64,000 nucleotides of DNA from Pseudomonas triticicola (GCF_019145375.1 NZ_JAHSTX010000001.1:781001-845000), one strand, 5' to 3'; counted from the stretch's first letter, positions 35,618 through 45,341 are shown. Notes: a model not told the origin generated them from the sequence alone. Numbers and translations are program-made.

Positions 35618-35707
35618 TGTGGGAGCGAGTCTGCTCGCGAAAGCGGGGTATCAGTCGATCTATCCGCCGCCTGACAAAGCGCATTCGCGAGCAGGCTCGC
35701 TCCCACA
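35618..35707. repeat. REPIN inside the liu operon (liuB-liuC gap)
   Basis: GTGGGAGCGAGTCTGCTCGCG and CGCGAGCAGGCTCGCTCCCAC around a 46-bp spacer. It lies 8 bp after the liuB stop and before liuC on the same strand, so it is transcribed within the operon. Confidence 0.88.
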
Positions 35708-35715
35708 AAAAAACA

Positions 35716-37320
35716 TCACATCCGGAACACGCCGAAGCGGCTCGGTTCGATTGGCGCGTTCAGCGACGCGGACAAGGCCAGGGCCAGTACGTCGCGGGTC
35801 TGCGCCGGGTCGATGACGCCGTCGTCCCACAGCCGCGCGCTGGAGTAGTAGGGGTGACCCTGTTCTTCGTACTGATCGAGAATCGGCTGCTTGATCTCGG
35901 TCTCCTGCTCGGCGCTGAACGCCTGACCGCTGCGTTCGGCCTGTTCGCGCTTGACCTGCACCAGCACACCGGCTGCCTGTTCGGCGCCCATCACGCCGAT
36001 CCGCGCGTTCGGCCACATCCACAAGAAACGCGGATCGTAAGCGCGCCCGCACATGCCGTAGTTGCCGGCACCAAAGCTGCCGCCGATGATCACGGTGAAT
36101 TTCGGCACTTTGGCGCAGGCCACCGCGGTCACCAGTTTCGCGCCGTGCTTGGCGATGCCGCCGGCCTCGTATTTCTGGCCGACCATGAAACCGGTGATGT
36201 TCTGCAGAAACAGCAGCGGGATGCCGCGCTGGCAGGCCAGTTCGATGAAGTGCGCGCCTTTCTGCGCGGCTTCGGCGAAGAGGATGCCGTTGTTCGCCAG
36301 AATCGCGATCGGGTAGCCATGCAGGTGAGCGAAACCGCAGACCAGCGTAGTGCCGAACAGCGCTTTGAATTCATCGAACACCGAACCGTCGACCAGCCGC
36401 GCGATCACTTCGCGCACATCGAATGGCTGCTTGGCGTCAGCCGGAACCACGCCGTACAACTCGTCGCTGGCGTACAGCGGCGCAATCGGCGTGCGTTGCT
36501 GCACCTCGCCGAGCTTGCGCCAGTTGAGGTTGGCGACGCTGCGGCGGGCGAGGGCGAGGGCGTGTTCGTCGTTCTCGGCGTAATGGTCGGCCACGCCGGA
36601 GGTCTTGCAGTGCACATCGGCGCCGCCCAGATCTTCGGCGCTGACCACTTCACCGGTCGCAGCTTTCACCAGCGGCGGGCCGGCGAGAAAAATCGTCGCC
36701 TGGTTGCGCACCATGATCGCTTCGTCCGCCATCGCCGGCACATACGCGCCGCCTGCGGTGCACGAGCCCATGACCACGGCGATCTGCGGGATGCCCATGG
36801 CGCTCATGTTGGCCTGATTGAAAAAGATCCGCCCAAAGTGCTCGCGGTCTGGAAACACTTCGTCCTGACGAGGCAGGTTGGCACCACCGGAATCCACCAG
36901 ATAAATGCACGGCAGGCGATTCTGCTGGGCGATGGTCTGCGCACGCAGGTGCTTCTTCACGGTGAGCGGGTAATACGAGCCACCTTTCACCGTCGCATCG
37001 TTGGCGACGATCATGCACTCCACGCCTTCGACGCGGCCGATGCCGGCGATCACCCCGGCAGCCGGGACGTCTTCGCCATACACGGCGTGAGCCGCCAGTT
37101 GGCTGATTTCGAGAAACGGCGAGCCCGGATCGAGCAAGCGATTGATGCGCTCGCGCGGCAGCAATTTACCCCGCGAGGTGTGGCGTTCCTGCGCTTTGAC
37201 ACCGCCACCCTGCGCAACTTGAGCGAGCAGGGTGTGCAGCGCGTCGACCTGTTTGAGCATCGCCGCGCTGTTGGCGGCGAACTCCGCTGAACGCGGGTTG
37301 AGCTGAGTGTGCAGAATCAT
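35716..37320 (-). CDS. liuB: LiuB, methylcrotonyl-CoA carboxylase beta (carboxyltransferase) subunit
   Basis: A 534-residue carboxyltransferase that moves the carboxyl group from biotin on LiuD to 3-methylcrotonyl-CoA. Diagnostic segments are [30 protein letters not shown] (residues about 41-70), [48 protein letters not shown] and [28 protein letters not shown], which form the acyl-CoA and carboxybiotin pockets. Length fits the family. The start ATG 37320 ([11 protein letters not shown]) is unambiguous. It is second in the liuABCD operon. Confidence 0.96.
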   Translation of the reverse strand: MILHTQLNPRSAEFAANSAAMLKQVDALHTLLAQVAQGGGVKAQERHTSRGKLLPRERINRLLDPGSPFLEISQLAAHAVYGEDVPAAGVIAGIGRVEGVECMIVANDATVKGGSYYPLTVKKHLRAQTIAQQNRLPCIYLVDSGGANLPRQDEVFPDREHFGRIFFNQANMSAMGIPQIAVVMGSCTAGGAYVPAMADEAIMVRNQATIFLAGPPLVKAATGEVVSAEDLGGADVHCKTSGVADHYAENDEHALALARRSVANLNWRKLGEVQQRTPIAPLYASDELYGVVPADAKQPFDVREVIARLVDGSVFDEFKALFGTTLVCGFAHLHGYPIAILANNGILFAEAAQKGAHFIELACQRGIPLLFLQNITGFMVGQKYEAGGIAKHGAKLVTAVACAKVPKFTVIIGGSFGAGNYGMCGRAYDPRFLWMWPNARIGVMGAEQAAGVLVQVKREQAERSGQAFSAEQETEIKQPILDQYEEQGHPYYSSARLWDDGVIDPAQTRDVLALALSASLNAPIEPSRFGVFRM

Positions 37321-37339
37321 GGGGCTTACTCCGTAAGCA

Positions 37340-37422
37340 GCTTCTAGCTACAAGCGGCAAGCTGCAAGTCGGGGCAAGAGCGTGGATCTCTTGCAGCTTG
37401 TAGCTTGCGGCTTGCAGCTGAC
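37340..37422. repeat. Palindromic repeat inside the liu operon (liuA-liuB gap)
   Basis: AGCTACAAGCGGCAAGCTGCAAG and, inverted, CTTGCAGCTTGTAGCTTGCG with CTTGCAGCT form a long imperfect hairpin. The AGCTACAAGC/GCTTGTAGCT pattern is a Pseudomonas intergenic repeat unlike the REP family elsewhere here. Confidence 0.75.
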
Positions 37423-37427
37423 GAAAT

Positions 37428-38591
37428 TCATTTCGTCTCGTTGAACAGTTCGCGGCCGATCAGCATGCGGCGGATCTCGCTGGTGCCGGCGCCGATTTCG
37501 TAGAGCTTGGCGTCGCGCAGCAGGCGGCCGGCGGGGAATTCGTTGATGTAGCCGTTGCCGCCGAGAATCTGGATCGCATCGAGGGCCATTTGCGTGGCGC
37601 GTTCGGCGGTGTAGAGGATCACCCCGGCCGCGTCCTTGCGCGTGGTTTCGCCGCGCTCGCAGGCCTGGGCCACCGCGTAGAGATAGGCGCGGCTGGCGTT
37701 GAGCTGGGTATACATGTCGGCGACTTTGCCCTGGATCAGCTGGAATTCGCCGATGCTCTGGCCGAACTGCTTGCGGTCGTGGATGTACGGCACGATCAGG
37801 TCCATGCACGACTGCATGATTCCGGTCGGGCCGCCCGAGAGCACCACGCGCTCGTAATCGAGGCCGCTCATCAGCACTTTCACGCCACCGTTGAGCACGC
37901 CGAGAATGTTCTCTTCCGGTACTTCGACGTCATCGAAAAACAGCTCGCAGGTGTTGGAGCCGCGCATGCCGAGCTTGTCGAACTTGTTGCTGCGGCTGAA
38001 GCCTTTCCAGTCACGCTCGACGATGAACGCGGTGATGCCGTGCGGGCCTTTTTCCAGGTCGGTCTTGGCGTAGATCACGTAGGTGTTGGCGTCCGGACCG
38101 TTGGTGATCCAGGTTTTGCTGCCGTTGAGGACGAAGCGGTCGCCGCGTTTGTCGGCGCGCAGTTTCATCGAGACCACGTCGGAACCGGCGTTGGGCTCGC
38201 TCATCGCCAGGGCGCCGACGTGCTCGCCGCTGATCAGCTTCGGCAGGTATTTGCTTTTCTGTTGGTGATTGCCGTTGCGGTTGATCTGGTTGACGCAGAG
38301 GTTGGAGTGCGCGCCATAGGACAACGCCACCGACGCCGAGCCACGGCTGATTTCTTCCATCGCCACTACGTGCGCCAGATAACCCAGACCCGCGCCGCCG
38401 TACTCTTCCGGCACGGTGATCCCGAGCAGGCCCATGTCACCGAATTTGCGCCACATGTCGGCGGGGAACAGGTTGTCGTGATCGATCTGCGCGGCACGCG
38501 GGGCGATCTGATCGGCGACGAAGGACTGCACCTGATCGCGCAGCATGTCGATGGTTTCACCGAGGGCGAAATTCAGGGATGGATAGCTCAT
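37428..38591 (-). CDS. liuA: LiuA, isovaleryl-CoA dehydrogenase
   Basis: A 387-residue FAD-dependent acyl-CoA dehydrogenase that oxidises isovaleryl-CoA to 3-methylcrotonyl-CoA, the first committed liu step. Family blocks are [21 protein letters not shown] (about residue 57), [65 protein letters not shown] and the end block [35 protein letters not shown]. The C-terminal [10 protein letters not shown] matches the isovaleryl subfamily. The start at 38591 ([12 protein letters not shown]) follows GGTGCCTC. Two LiuR-type operators lie 50-115 bp upstream. Confidence 0.96.
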   Translation of the reverse strand: MSYPSLNFALGETIDMLRDQVQSFVADQIAPRAAQIDHDNLFPADMWRKFGDMGLLGITVPEEYGGAGLGYLAHVVAMEEISRGSASVALSYGAHSNLCVNQINRNGNHQQKSKYLPKLISGEHVGALAMSEPNAGSDVVSMKLRADKRGDRFVLNGSKTWITNGPDANTYVIYAKTDLEKGPHGITAFIVERDWKGFSRSNKFDKLGMRGSNTCELFFDDVEVPEENILGVLNGGVKVLMSGLDYERVVLSGGPTGIMQSCMDLIVPYIHDRKQFGQSIGEFQLIQGKVADMYTQLNASRAYLYAVAQACERGETTRKDAAGVILYTAERATQMALDAIQILGGNGYINEFPAGRLLRDAKLYEIGAGTSEIRRMLIGRELFNETK

Positions 38592-38643
38592 GAGGCACCT
38601 TTTGGCTTTTTTATCGGGTGGAGCGCACGACGAATCGGCGTTC

Positions 38644-38665
38644 AGCTTTACGTTAACGTAAAGCT
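38644..38665 (-). promoter_or_regulatory. LiuR operator 1 of liuA
   Basis: A 22-bp perfect palindrome with core CTTTACGTTAACGTAAAG (38646-38663). It matches the TTTACGTnnACGTAAA pattern of the MerR-type LiuR, 53 bp before liuA. Confidence 0.75.
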
Positions 38666-38688
38666 TCCACAGTTCGGCTGTCAATCGG

Positions 38689-38706
38689 CTTTACGTAAGC
38701 GTCAAC
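38689..38706 (-). promoter_or_regulatory. LiuR operator 2 / liuA promoter region
   Basis: On the minus strand TTGACGCTTACGTAAAG (38705-38689): half a LiuR palindrome kept intact and the other half shaped as a TTGACG -35 box. MerR-family operators typically overlap a promoter in this way. Confidence 0.65.
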
Positions 38707-38753
38707 TTGGGCGAGAGTAAGGGCAGTTCAGGATCAGATATCGGTTTGTTTCT

Positions 38754-38843
38754 GGTGGGAGCGAGCCTGCTCGCGAAAGCGCTGTATCAGTCGCCCTCAA
38801 GGCTGAATGACGCAGCGTATTCGCGAGCAGGCTCGCTCCCACA
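38754..38843. repeat. REPIN (inverted REP doublet)
   Basis: GTGGGAGCGAGCCTGCTCGCG and TCGCGAGCAGGCTCGCTCCCA around a 47-bp spacer. It sits between the divergent liuA promoter and the acyl-CoA synthetase gene. Confidence 0.88.
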
Positions 38844-38891
38844 GGGATTCAAAACCGGGAAAACCCACTAATAAAGACAATAGGGGTCGTC

Positions 38892-40589
38892 ATGGATCAA
38901 CCCAGTGCAAACCCGCAGCGCAGCTACACCCGTGGCTCTCAGGACCAAGCCCTGCTGGCGATGACCATCGGTCAGCGCTTCGATCAGACTGTCGCGCAAT
39001 ACCCTGACGGCGAGGCTTTAGTGGTGCGCCATCAGCAGTTGCGTTACTCCTGGCGGCAACTGGCCGAAGCGGTGGATGAGCAGGCCAGAGCCTTGCTCGC
39101 ACTGGGTGTGCAGACCGGCGATCGCCTCGGCATCTGGGCGCCGAATTGCGCGCAGTGGTGCATTACCCAGTTCGCCACGGCGAAGATCGGCGTGATCCTG
39201 GTCAACATCAATCCCGCCTACCGCAGCTCCGAACTCGAGTACGTGCTCAAGCAATCCGGCTGCCAGTGGCTGGTTTGTGCCGGAGCGTTTAAAACCTCGA
39301 ATTACCATGAAATGCTCCAGAGCCTGGCGCCAGAATTGGCCGAGTACGCCATCGGTAAGCTGCGTAGCGAACGCCTGCCGGAGTTGCGCGGCGTGATCAG
39401 CCTCGATGCCAATCCGCCGCCCGGTTTTCTGCCGTGGTCACAACTGAGCAAACTGGCCGCCAGCGTCTCGCCCGATCAATTGCGCGAACGCAGCGCCAGT
39501 CTGCATTTCGATCAACCAGTGAACATCCAGTACACCTCCGGCACTACCGGTTTCCCCAAGGGCGCGACCCTCAGTCACTACAACATTCTCAACAACGGCT
39601 ACATGGTCGGCGAAAGCCTCGGCCTGACGGCTGCCGATCGTCTAGTGATACCGGTGCCGCTGTATCACTGCTTCGGCATGGTCATGGGCAACCTCGGTTG
39701 CGTCACCCATGGCAGCACGATGATTTACCCCAACGACGCTTTCGATCCGGCGCTGACCCTGCAAGCGGTGGCCGAAGAAAAAGCCACGGCGCTATACGGT
39801 GTGCCGACCATGTTCATCGCCATGCTCGATCAGCCGCAGCGGCAGAGCTTCGACCTGTCGAGCCTGCGCACCGGAATCATGGCCGGCGCCACCTGTCCGA
39901 TCGAGGTCATGCGCCGTGTGATCAATGAAATGCACATGAGCGAAGTGCAGATCGCCTACGGCATGACCGAAACCAGCCCGGTGTCGCTGCAGACCGGGCC
40001 AGCGGATGAGCTGGAGCTGCGCGTCACCACGGTCGGGCGCACCCAGCCGCAACTGGAAAGCAAGATCATCGACTCTGCTGGCCACCTCGTGCCGCGCGGC
40101 ACCATCGGCGAATTGTGCACGCGCGGTTACAGCGTGATGCTCGGTTACTGGAACAATCCGCAGGCCACCGCCGAAGCCATCGACGAGGCGGGATGGATGC
40201 ACACCGGCGATCTGGCGAGCATGAACGAGGAGGGTTACGTCAACATCGCCGGGCGTAACAAGGACATGATCATTCGTGGCGGCGAGAACGTTTATCCGCG
40301 TGAGCTGGAGGAGTTTTTCTTCACTCATCCGGCGGTGGCGGACGTGCAGGTGGTCGGCATTCCGTGCTCGCGCTACGGTGAGGAAATCGTCGCCTGGATC
40401 AAATTCCACCCCGGCCACAGCGCCTCGGAGCTGGAGCTGCAAGCGTGGTGCAAGGAACGCATCGCCCATTTCAAGACACCGCGTTACTTCAAATTCGTCG
40501 ACGCGTTTCCGATGACGGTGACGGGCAAGATCCAGAAATTCAGGATGCGCGAGATCAGTATCGAGGAGCTGAAAACAATCGAGGGATAA
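38892..40589 (+). CDS. AMP-forming acyl-CoA synthetase
   Basis: A 565-residue ANL-superfamily ligase that activates a carboxylic acid with ATP and CoA. The AMP-binding loop is [18 protein letters not shown] (about residue 214). Further motifs are [10 protein letters not shown] (about residue 356), the hinge [23 protein letters not shown] (about residue 453), and the catalytic Lys in [14 protein letters not shown] (about residue 544). The position next to liu and the family resemblance to medium/branched-chain synthetases suggest isovalerate or a similar short acid as substrate; this is inference. It is divergent from liuA. No clear promoter was identified in the gap, which holds a REPIN. Confidence 0.87.
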   Translation: MDQPSANPQRSYTRGSQDQALLAMTIGQRFDQTVAQYPDGEALVVRHQQLRYSWRQLAEAVDEQARALLALGVQTGDRLGIWAPNCAQWCITQFATAKIGVILVNINPAYRSSELEYVLKQSGCQWLVCAGAFKTSNYHEMLQSLAPELAEYAIGKLRSERLPELRGVISLDANPPPGFLPWSQLSKLAASVSPDQLRERSASLHFDQPVNIQYTSGTTGFPKGATLSHYNILNNGYMVGESLGLTAADRLVIPVPLYHCFGMVMGNLGCVTHGSTMIYPNDAFDPALTLQAVAEEKATALYGVPTMFIAMLDQPQRQSFDLSSLRTGIMAGATCPIEVMRRVINEMHMSEVQIAYGMTETSPVSLQTGPADELELRVTTVGRTQPQLESKIIDSAGHLVPRGTIGELCTRGYSVMLGYWNNPQATAEAIDEAGWMHTGDLASMNEEGYVNIAGRNKDMIIRGGENVYPRELEEFFFTHPAVADVQVVGIPCSRYGEEIVAWIKFHPGHSASELELQAWCKERIAHFKTPRYFKFVDAFPMTVTGKIQKFRMREISIEELKTIEG

Positions 40590-40601
40590 TCAAAAACCTT
40601 C

Positions 40602-40691
40602 TGTGGGAGCGAGCCTGCTCGCGAATGCGGTGTGTCATTGAGCGCAAATGTGTCTGGCACACCGTTTTCGCGAGCAGGCTCGCTCCCACAG
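40602..40691. repeat. REPIN (inverted REP doublet)
   Basis: GTGGGAGCGAGCCTGCTCGCG and CGCGAGCAGGCTCGCTCCCAC enclose a 48-bp spacer, 13 bp after the acyl-CoA synthetase stop. Confidence 0.88.
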
Positions 40692-40727
40692 GGATGCAGT
40701 GATAGAGAGACGAATTGCAGAAAGCAC

Positions 40728-41096
40728 AAAGGGGAGCCGAAGCTCCCCTTTAATTTGTCGTTGCGTGCTCTTTTTATTATTGAGGGTCGGTCTGTTGTTG
40801 TTTTTGGCAACCGTGGCCCTGTACAGCTTTTTGGCGACCCCCATCCGGGGTCAAGAGCAAACGTATTTTTTTGAGCGCTGATCTGCTTTCTCGTTTAACG
40901 ATCCAACCGATTCGGGAGCTACCTGAAGGTAGTTTTATTGTTCTCTGCCCGGTTGCGGGTCACTCCTGAGAGCACCCTGAAAAGCATACCTTCTCCAAAA
41001 AAATCTGTTAGCTGCGTCTCTGCCGTGTTGTTCTTGTTATGTCAGAGTCGTTACGTCTTGTTTTTATTGGTTTGCGGCTTTTTATTCTTGTTATGC
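40728..41096 (-). ncRNA. crcY: CrcY, catabolite-repression small RNA (Hfq/Crc sponge)
   Basis: About 370 nt on the minus strand, from the sigma-54 promoter to the hairpin AAAGGGGAGC/GCTCCCCTTT with a TTCG loop (40728-40751). It contains at least six A-rich Hfq-binding motifs of the AAnAAnAA type, for example ACAAGAATAAAAA, CAATAAAAACAAG, ATAACAAGAACAACA and CAACAACA. CrcZ/CrcY-class RNAs use these to titrate Hfq-Crc and lift carbon catabolite repression. Length and the position beside the HMG-CoA lyase gene fit CrcY of P. putida as I recall it; CrcZ lies elsewhere (cbrB-pcnB). No protein-coding frame is credible here. Transcript ends are predicted. Confidence 0.85.
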
Positions 41097-41105
41097 GATA
41101 GAGAT

Positions 41106-41121
41106 AGCAGGTGTCGTGCCA
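41106..41121 (-). promoter_or_regulatory. Sigma-54 promoter of crcY
   Basis: On the minus strand TGGCACGACACCTGCT (41121-41106), against consensus TGGCACG-N4-TTGCW: GG and GC are correctly spaced. Start of transcription is predicted near 41096. The CbrAB system drives such promoters; the region upstream (41140-41180) has repeated TAGGGTTTT blocks. Confidence 0.8.
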
Positions 41122-41246
41122 ACTTTTAAAAAGCTTTATAAATCAGTCGGTTAGGGTTTTAGGGTTTTTTCAGCTCCGGGCAAAGCCAGACAATTTGTTT
41201 CCGTGTTACTCGCTTTTGCCCACATCGCTGACGCAGCGGTAACACC

Positions 41247-42146
41247 TCACTGCGCGCTGCGCGCCTTGGCCACCCGCGAACCGCTCGGACGGCCGAGCAC
41301 TGCGCTGATCTGCTGGCCCGCGGCAATCAAGGCGTCCAGGTCGATACCGGTCTCGATGCCCAGGCCGTTGAGCAGGTACACCACGTCTTCGGTGGCAACG
41401 TTACCGCTCGCGCCTTTGGCGTACGGGCAGCCGCCGAGGCCGGCGATAGAGCTGTCGAACACCGCAATGCCTTCGAGCAGGCTGGCGTAGATGTTGGCCA
41501 TGGCCTGGCCATAGGTGTCGTGGAAATGCCCGGCGAGTCTGTCCCGTGGCACCTGCGCCGAAACCACCTCGAACAGGCGCCGGGTCGCGCCCGCCGTGCC
41601 GATGCCGATGGTGTCGCCCAGCGACACTTCATAGCAGCCCATCGCATACAGTTCACGCGCGACCATCGACACTTGCTCCGGCGCAACGGTGCCTTCATAC
41701 GGGCAGCCCAACACACAGGAAACGTAACCGCGCACGGTAACGCCGTGTTGTTTCGCCGCCTCCATGATCGGCGCAAACCGCGCCAGGCTTTCGCTGATCG
41801 AGCAATTGATGTTGCGCTGCGAGAACGCCTCGGAGGCCGCAGCGAACACCGCGACTTCCTTGACCCCGGCGGCGAGCGCGTCTTCAAAGCCGCGCAGGTT
41901 CGGCGCCAGTGCGCCGTAGGTCACTCCGGGTTTGCGCTGGATCTGCGCAAACACTTCGGCGGATCCGGCCATCTGCGGCACCCACTTGGGCGAAACGAAA
42001 CTGCCGACTTCGATGTAGCCAAGCCCGGCGGCGCTCAGGGCATCGACCAGTTGCACTTTGTCGGCGACGCTGATCGGCTGGGCTTCGTTCTGCAGGCCAT
42101 CGCGCGGGCCGACTTCGATCAGGCGTACTTGGGAGGGGAGGGACAT
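41247..42146 (-). CDS. liuE: LiuE, hydroxymethylglutaryl-CoA lyase
   Basis: A 299-residue TIM-barrel lyase that splits HMG-CoA into acetoacetate and acetyl-CoA, the last liu step. Motifs: EVGPRDGLQNE (about residue 10, metal and catalytic Arg/Asp), GSFVSPKWVPQMAG, NINCSISESL and YVSCVLGCPYEG. The metal ligands are in HFHDTYGQA, and the C-terminal GLGGCPYAKGASGNVATEDVVYLL has the active-site Cys. The start at 42146 (MSLPSQVRLIEVG) is preceded by GGGAGG-type purines. It lies downstream of liuR on the same strand with a REPIN between them. Confidence 0.95.
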   Translation of the reverse strand: MSLPSQVRLIEVGPRDGLQNEAQPISVADKVQLVDALSAAGLGYIEVGSFVSPKWVPQMAGSAEVFAQIQRKPGVTYGALAPNLRGFEDALAAGVKEVAVFAAASEAFSQRNINCSISESLARFAPIMEAAKQHGVTVRGYVSCVLGCPYEGTVAPEQVSMVARELYAMGCYEVSLGDTIGIGTAGATRRLFEVVSAQVPRDRLAGHFHDTYGQAMANIYASLLEGIAVFDSSIAGLGGCPYAKGASGNVATEDVVYLLNGLGIETGIDLDALIAAGQQISAVLGRPSGSRVAKARSAQ

Positions 42147-42186
42147 GGGTGGGACCTGCCTGTTTTTTGAGTTCACGAAGAACCCT

Positions 42187-42277
42187 GTGGGAGAGAGCCT
42201 GCTCGCGAAAGCGGTGGATCAGTCACCGTTAATGCTGGATGACAGAATGCATTCGCGAGCAGGCTCGCTCCCACAGG
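42187..42277. repeat. REPIN in the liuR-liuE gap
   Basis: GTGGGAGAGAGCCTGCTCGCG and CGCGAGCAGGCTCGCTCCCAC around a 48-bp spacer, on the path of transcription from liuR to liuE. Confidence 0.86.
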
Positions 42278-42291
42278 GGCGCCAGTGTTGG

Positions 42292-42690
42292 CTAGACCGC
42301 CTGCTGGCTCTTGAGCGTCTGCTCCAACGCCTGCACGCAGCGCTCTTCGGCTGTGTCCAGCTCGAGCTTCATCTGTTCGATATCCAGCAACTGCTGTTCG
42401 AGCTGTTCGCGACGTTCGCTGATTTTCGCCAGCATGCTGTTGAGCTGTTTGGTGTTACCGCCGGACGGGTCGTAGAGTTCGATCAGCTCGCGGCATTCGG
42501 CCAGGGAAAAACCGATGCGCTTGCCGCGCAGGATCAGTTTCAGGGTGACCTTGTCGCGCGGCGAATAGATACGTTCCTGGCCACGACGCTCGGGGCTGAG
42601 CAGGCCTTGCTCTTCATAAAAGCGGATCGCCCGGGTGGTGATGTCCAGCTCGCGGGCGAGGTCGGAAATGCTGTAGGTCTGACTGCTCAT
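42292..42690 (-). CDS. liuR: LiuR, MerR-family regulator of the liu genes
   Basis: A 132-residue MerR-family regulator. The N-terminal winged helix is YSISDLARELDITTRAIRFYEEQGLLSPERRGQERIYSPRD (residues about 6-46), followed by the wing segment KVTLKLILRGKRIGFSLAECRELIELYD and a C-terminal coiled coil (residues about 78-125) for dimerisation. There are no metal-binding cysteine pattern residues; LiuR proteins respond to branched-chain acyl-CoA. A LiuR-type operator with MerR-like promoter spacing lies 41-60 bp upstream, so autoregulation is likely. Its operators also precede liuA. Confidence 0.92.
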   Translation of the reverse strand: MSSQTYSISDLARELDITTRAIRFYEEQGLLSPERRGQERIYSPRDKVTLKLILRGKRIGFSLAECRELIELYDPSGGNTKQLNSMLAKISERREQLEQQLLDIEQMKLELDTAEERCVQALEQTLKSQQAV

Positions 42691-42730
42691 GAAAGCGCTC
42701 GGAAAAGGGGCATGGCGCTAAGCTAATCGG

Positions 42731-42749
42731 TGGTTTACGTTTACGTCAA
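42731..42749 (-). promoter_or_regulatory. LiuR operator and promoter of liuR
   Basis: On the minus strand TTGACGTAAACGTAAACCA (42749-42731). TTGACG can serve as the -35, with TAGCTT about 18 bp further on as the -10, the long spacing typical of MerR-controlled promoters. Confidence 0.65.
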
Positions 42750-42780
42750 GCGGGATGGTTTTGGGGTGTCTGTACAGGCC

Positions 42781-42867
42781 TCTTCGCGAGCAGGCTCGCT
42801 CCCACATTCGACCGCGTTCCTTCAGATGAAATGCAATTCATTGTGGGAGCGAGCCTGCTCGCGAAGA
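42781..42867. repeat. REP pair, outward orientation
   Basis: GCGAGCAGGCTCGCTCCCAC at 42787-42806, then after 36 bp GTGGGAGCGAGCCTGCTCGC at 42843-42862. It fills most of the gap between the liuR promoter and the convergent end of the LysR gene. Confidence 0.85.
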
Positions 42868-42889
42868 ACGATAACGCGGTAAAAAAGCC

Positions 42890-43819
42890 CTACACCTTCT
42901 CCAGCTTCTTCTCCTGCGCCGTCACCTGTTGGCACAACTCGATCATCTGCTCGCGCATCCAGCGATTCGCCGGATCCTGGTCGGTGCTTTCGTGCCAGTA
43001 CAAATGCGTTTCCACCGACGGCACATCATTCACCGGCAAATTGAACGACTGCAAATCATGGCGGCGGGCGAAGCGTTCCGGCACGGTCATGACCATGTCG
43101 GTCTGCTGCATCACTTGCGAAGCCATCAGATAGTGCTGCGAGCGCAGGGCGATCTTGCGCTGGATGCCCATTTTGCCCAGCGCCAGATCGACATAACCCA
43201 GACCGCTGCGGCGGCTGGAAATATGGATGTGAGTCAGCGACAGGTAGTCATCGAGGCTGAGTTTTTCCTTGCCCGCCAGTGGGTGGCCCTTGCGCATGGC
43301 GCAGACGTAACGGTCGTCCATCAGCTTGACGTGGCGCACCTGCGGGTCGGTGTTGAGCGGCGCATCCACGGCGAAATCCAGACGCCCGGCCGCGAGTTCC
43401 TTGGTGGTTTCCCGGCGCTTGGACAGAAAGCTTTCGATGATCACCGTTGGCGCGAGGCGGCGCAGGCGCTGGAACAGTGGCGGCAGAATGATTGCTTCCG
43501 TCAGGTCGGTCATGCTGATGCGGTAGGTCTTGACCGCCTGCGCCGGGTTGAAGATGCGACTTTCCTGCACCGATACGCGCAGCAGCGACAGGGCGTTGCG
43601 CACCGGGCCGATGATGTTCTGCGCCATCGGCGTGGGCACCATGCCCTGAGCGGTACGCACGAAGAGCGGGTCGTTGAAGGTTTCGCGTAACCGCGCCAGC
43701 GCGTTGGACACCGCCGGCTGGGTGATGCCGACAATCTGCCCGGCGCGAGTCAGGTTGGCTTCGGTGTAGATCGCGTCGAAGACGATGAAAAGGTTCAGGT
43801 CGACCTTGCTCAGATTCAT
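42890..43819 (-). CDS. LysR-type regulator divergent from an acyl-CoA dehydrogenase gene
   Basis: A 309-residue LysR regulator with helix-turn-helix FDAIYTEANLTRAGQIVGITQPAVSNALARLRE (residues about 13-45) and an effector domain from about residue 90. The subtype with NDPLFVRTAQGMVPTPMAQ is the NodD/NahR-like branch. The start at 43819 (MNLSKVDLNLF) is set by alignment; a further 28 codons upstream are open but unconserved. It is divergent from the acyl-CoA dehydrogenase at 43991 across 171 bp and probably controls it, the same arrangement I recall from P. aeruginosa PA2551/PA2550. Confidence 0.9.
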   Translation of the reverse strand: MNLSKVDLNLFIVFDAIYTEANLTRAGQIVGITQPAVSNALARLRETFNDPLFVRTAQGMVPTPMAQNIIGPVRNALSLLRVSVQESRIFNPAQAVKTYRISMTDLTEAIILPPLFQRLRRLAPTVIIESFLSKRRETTKELAAGRLDFAVDAPLNTDPQVRHVKLMDDRYVCAMRKGHPLAGKEKLSLDDYLSLTHIHISSRRSGLGYVDLALGKMGIQRKIALRSQHYLMASQVMQQTDMVMTVPERFARRHDLQSFNLPVNDVPSVETHLYWHESTDQDPANRWMREQMIELCQQVTAQEKKLEKV

Positions 43820-43990
43820 AACGCGGCTTCTCTTGTTATTAAGTGCAAGTGTTTTGGGGCTGACGATCAGCGGATCATATATTGGTGATGAATGTTTATA
43901 CACGCCGAGAATAGGCTAGGTAAATGATCAGCGCTGTTCTAGCATCGATTGCATGACTTGAACAACCTCTGCCCGAGAAGGTAACTACCC

Positions 43991-45220
43991 ATGGATTTCG
44001 CTTATTCGCCCAAGGTTCAGGAACTGCGTGAGCGCGTGACTGCGTTCATGGACACTTACGTTTACCCGGCCGAAGCGGTGTTCGAACGCCAGGTCGCCGA
44101 GGGCGATCGCTGGCAGCCGACCGCGATCATGGAAGAGCTCAAGGCCAAGGCCAAGGCTGAAGGGCTGTGGAATTTGTTTCTGCCTGAGTCCGAGCTGGGC
44201 GCCGGCCTGAGCAACCTCGAATATGCGCCATTGGCGGAAATCATGGGCCGTTCCCTGCTGGGGCCGGAGCCGTTCAACTGCTCGGCGCCGGACACCGGCA
44301 ACATGGAAGTGTTGGTGCGCTACGCCAATGAAGAACAGAAACAGCGCTGGCTCGAGCCGCTGCTGCGCGGCGAAATCCGTTCGGCGTTCGCCATGACCGA
44401 GCCTGATGTGGCATCTTCCGACGCAACCAACATGGCCGCCCGAGCCGTGCGCGATGGCGATCAGTGGGTAATCAACGGTAAGAAGTGGTGGACCTCCGGC
44501 GCCTGCGATCCGCGCTGCAAGATTCTGATCTTCATGGGCCTGAGCAACCCCGACGCGCCGCGTCACGCCCAGCACTCGATGATCCTCGTGCCGGTCGATA
44601 CCCCCGGGGTGAAGATCGTCCGGCCGCTGCCGGTGTTCGGCTACGACGATGCACCGCACGGTCACGCCGAAGTGTTGTTCGACAACGTTCGAGTGCCGTA
44701 CGAAAACGTCCTGCTCGGTGAAGGACGCGGCTTCGAAATCGCTCAGGGTCGCCTTGGCCCAGGGCGGATTCACCACTGCATGCGTTCGATCGGCATGGCC
44801 GAACGTGCGCTGGAACTGATGTGCAAACGCTCGGTGAGCCGCACCGCATTCGGCAAACCGCTGGCCCGTCTGGGCGGCAACATCGACAAGATCGCCGACT
44901 CGCGGATGGAAATCGACATGGCGCGTCTGCTGACGTTGAAAGCGGCGTACATGATGGACACCGTCGGCAACAAAGTGGCGAAAAGCGAGATTGCGCAGAT
45001 CAAAGTCGTCGCACCGAACGTGGCCCTGCGGGTGATCGACCGGGCGATCCAGATGCACGGTGGGGCAGGGGTGTCGAACGATTTCCCGCTGGCCTATATG
45101 TATGCCATGCAGCGCACCCTGCGTCTGGCCGACGGCCCCGACGAAGTGCACCGCGCGGCGATTGGCAAGTTCGAGATCGGCAAGTATGTGCCGAAGGAGA
45201 TGCTGCGCAGCGGCCAGTAA
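43991..45220 (+). CDS. Acyl-CoA dehydrogenase (ACAD10/11-like)
   Basis: A 409-residue FAD flavoenzyme. Blocks seen: [23 protein letters not shown] (about residue 132), [45 protein letters not shown] and the C-terminal [36 protein letters not shown], which places it in the ACAD10/11-like branch and not in the short-, medium- or isovaleryl-CoA groups. The ATG at 43991 follows AGAAGG. The substrate is not known; a long- or branched-chain acyl-CoA is likely from the branch. It is presumably regulated by the divergent LysR protein. Confidence 0.92.
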   Translation: MDFAYSPKVQELRERVTAFMDTYVYPAEAVFERQVAEGDRWQPTAIMEELKAKAKAEGLWNLFLPESELGAGLSNLEYAPLAEIMGRSLLGPEPFNCSAPDTGNMEVLVRYANEEQKQRWLEPLLRGEIRSAFAMTEPDVASSDATNMAARAVRDGDQWVINGKKWWTSGACDPRCKILIFMGLSNPDAPRHAQHSMILVPVDTPGVKIVRPLPVFGYDDAPHGHAEVLFDNVRVPYENVLLGEGRGFEIAQGRLGPGRIHHCMRSIGMAERALELMCKRSVSRTAFGKPLARLGGNIDKIADSRMEIDMARLLTLKAAYMMDTVGNKVAKSEIAQIKVVAPNVALRVIDRAIQMHGGAGVSNDFPLAYMYAMQRTLRLADGPDEVHRAAIGKFEIGKYVPKEMLRSGQ

Positions 45221-45234
45221 CACCGCGTCGCCTC

Positions 45235-45310
45235 ATTCGCGAGCAGGCTCGCTCCCACAAGATTTGTGCACGCCACAGATCCAATGTGGGAGCGAGCCTG
45301 CTCGCGAAAG
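45235..45310. repeat. REP pair, outward orientation
   Basis: CGCGAGCAGGCTCGCTCCCAC, about 26 bp, then GTGGGAGCGAGCCTGCTCGCG, between convergent genes. Confidence 0.85.
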
Positions 45311-45341
45311 GGCCTGCACATTCAGCACATCGACATCAGGA

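Noticed and set aside
40632..41129. Short plus- and minus-strand frames over the crcY region
   Set aside because: They run through a REPIN or the CrcY A-rich motifs, with no start context or conservation signal. The RNA features explain the region.
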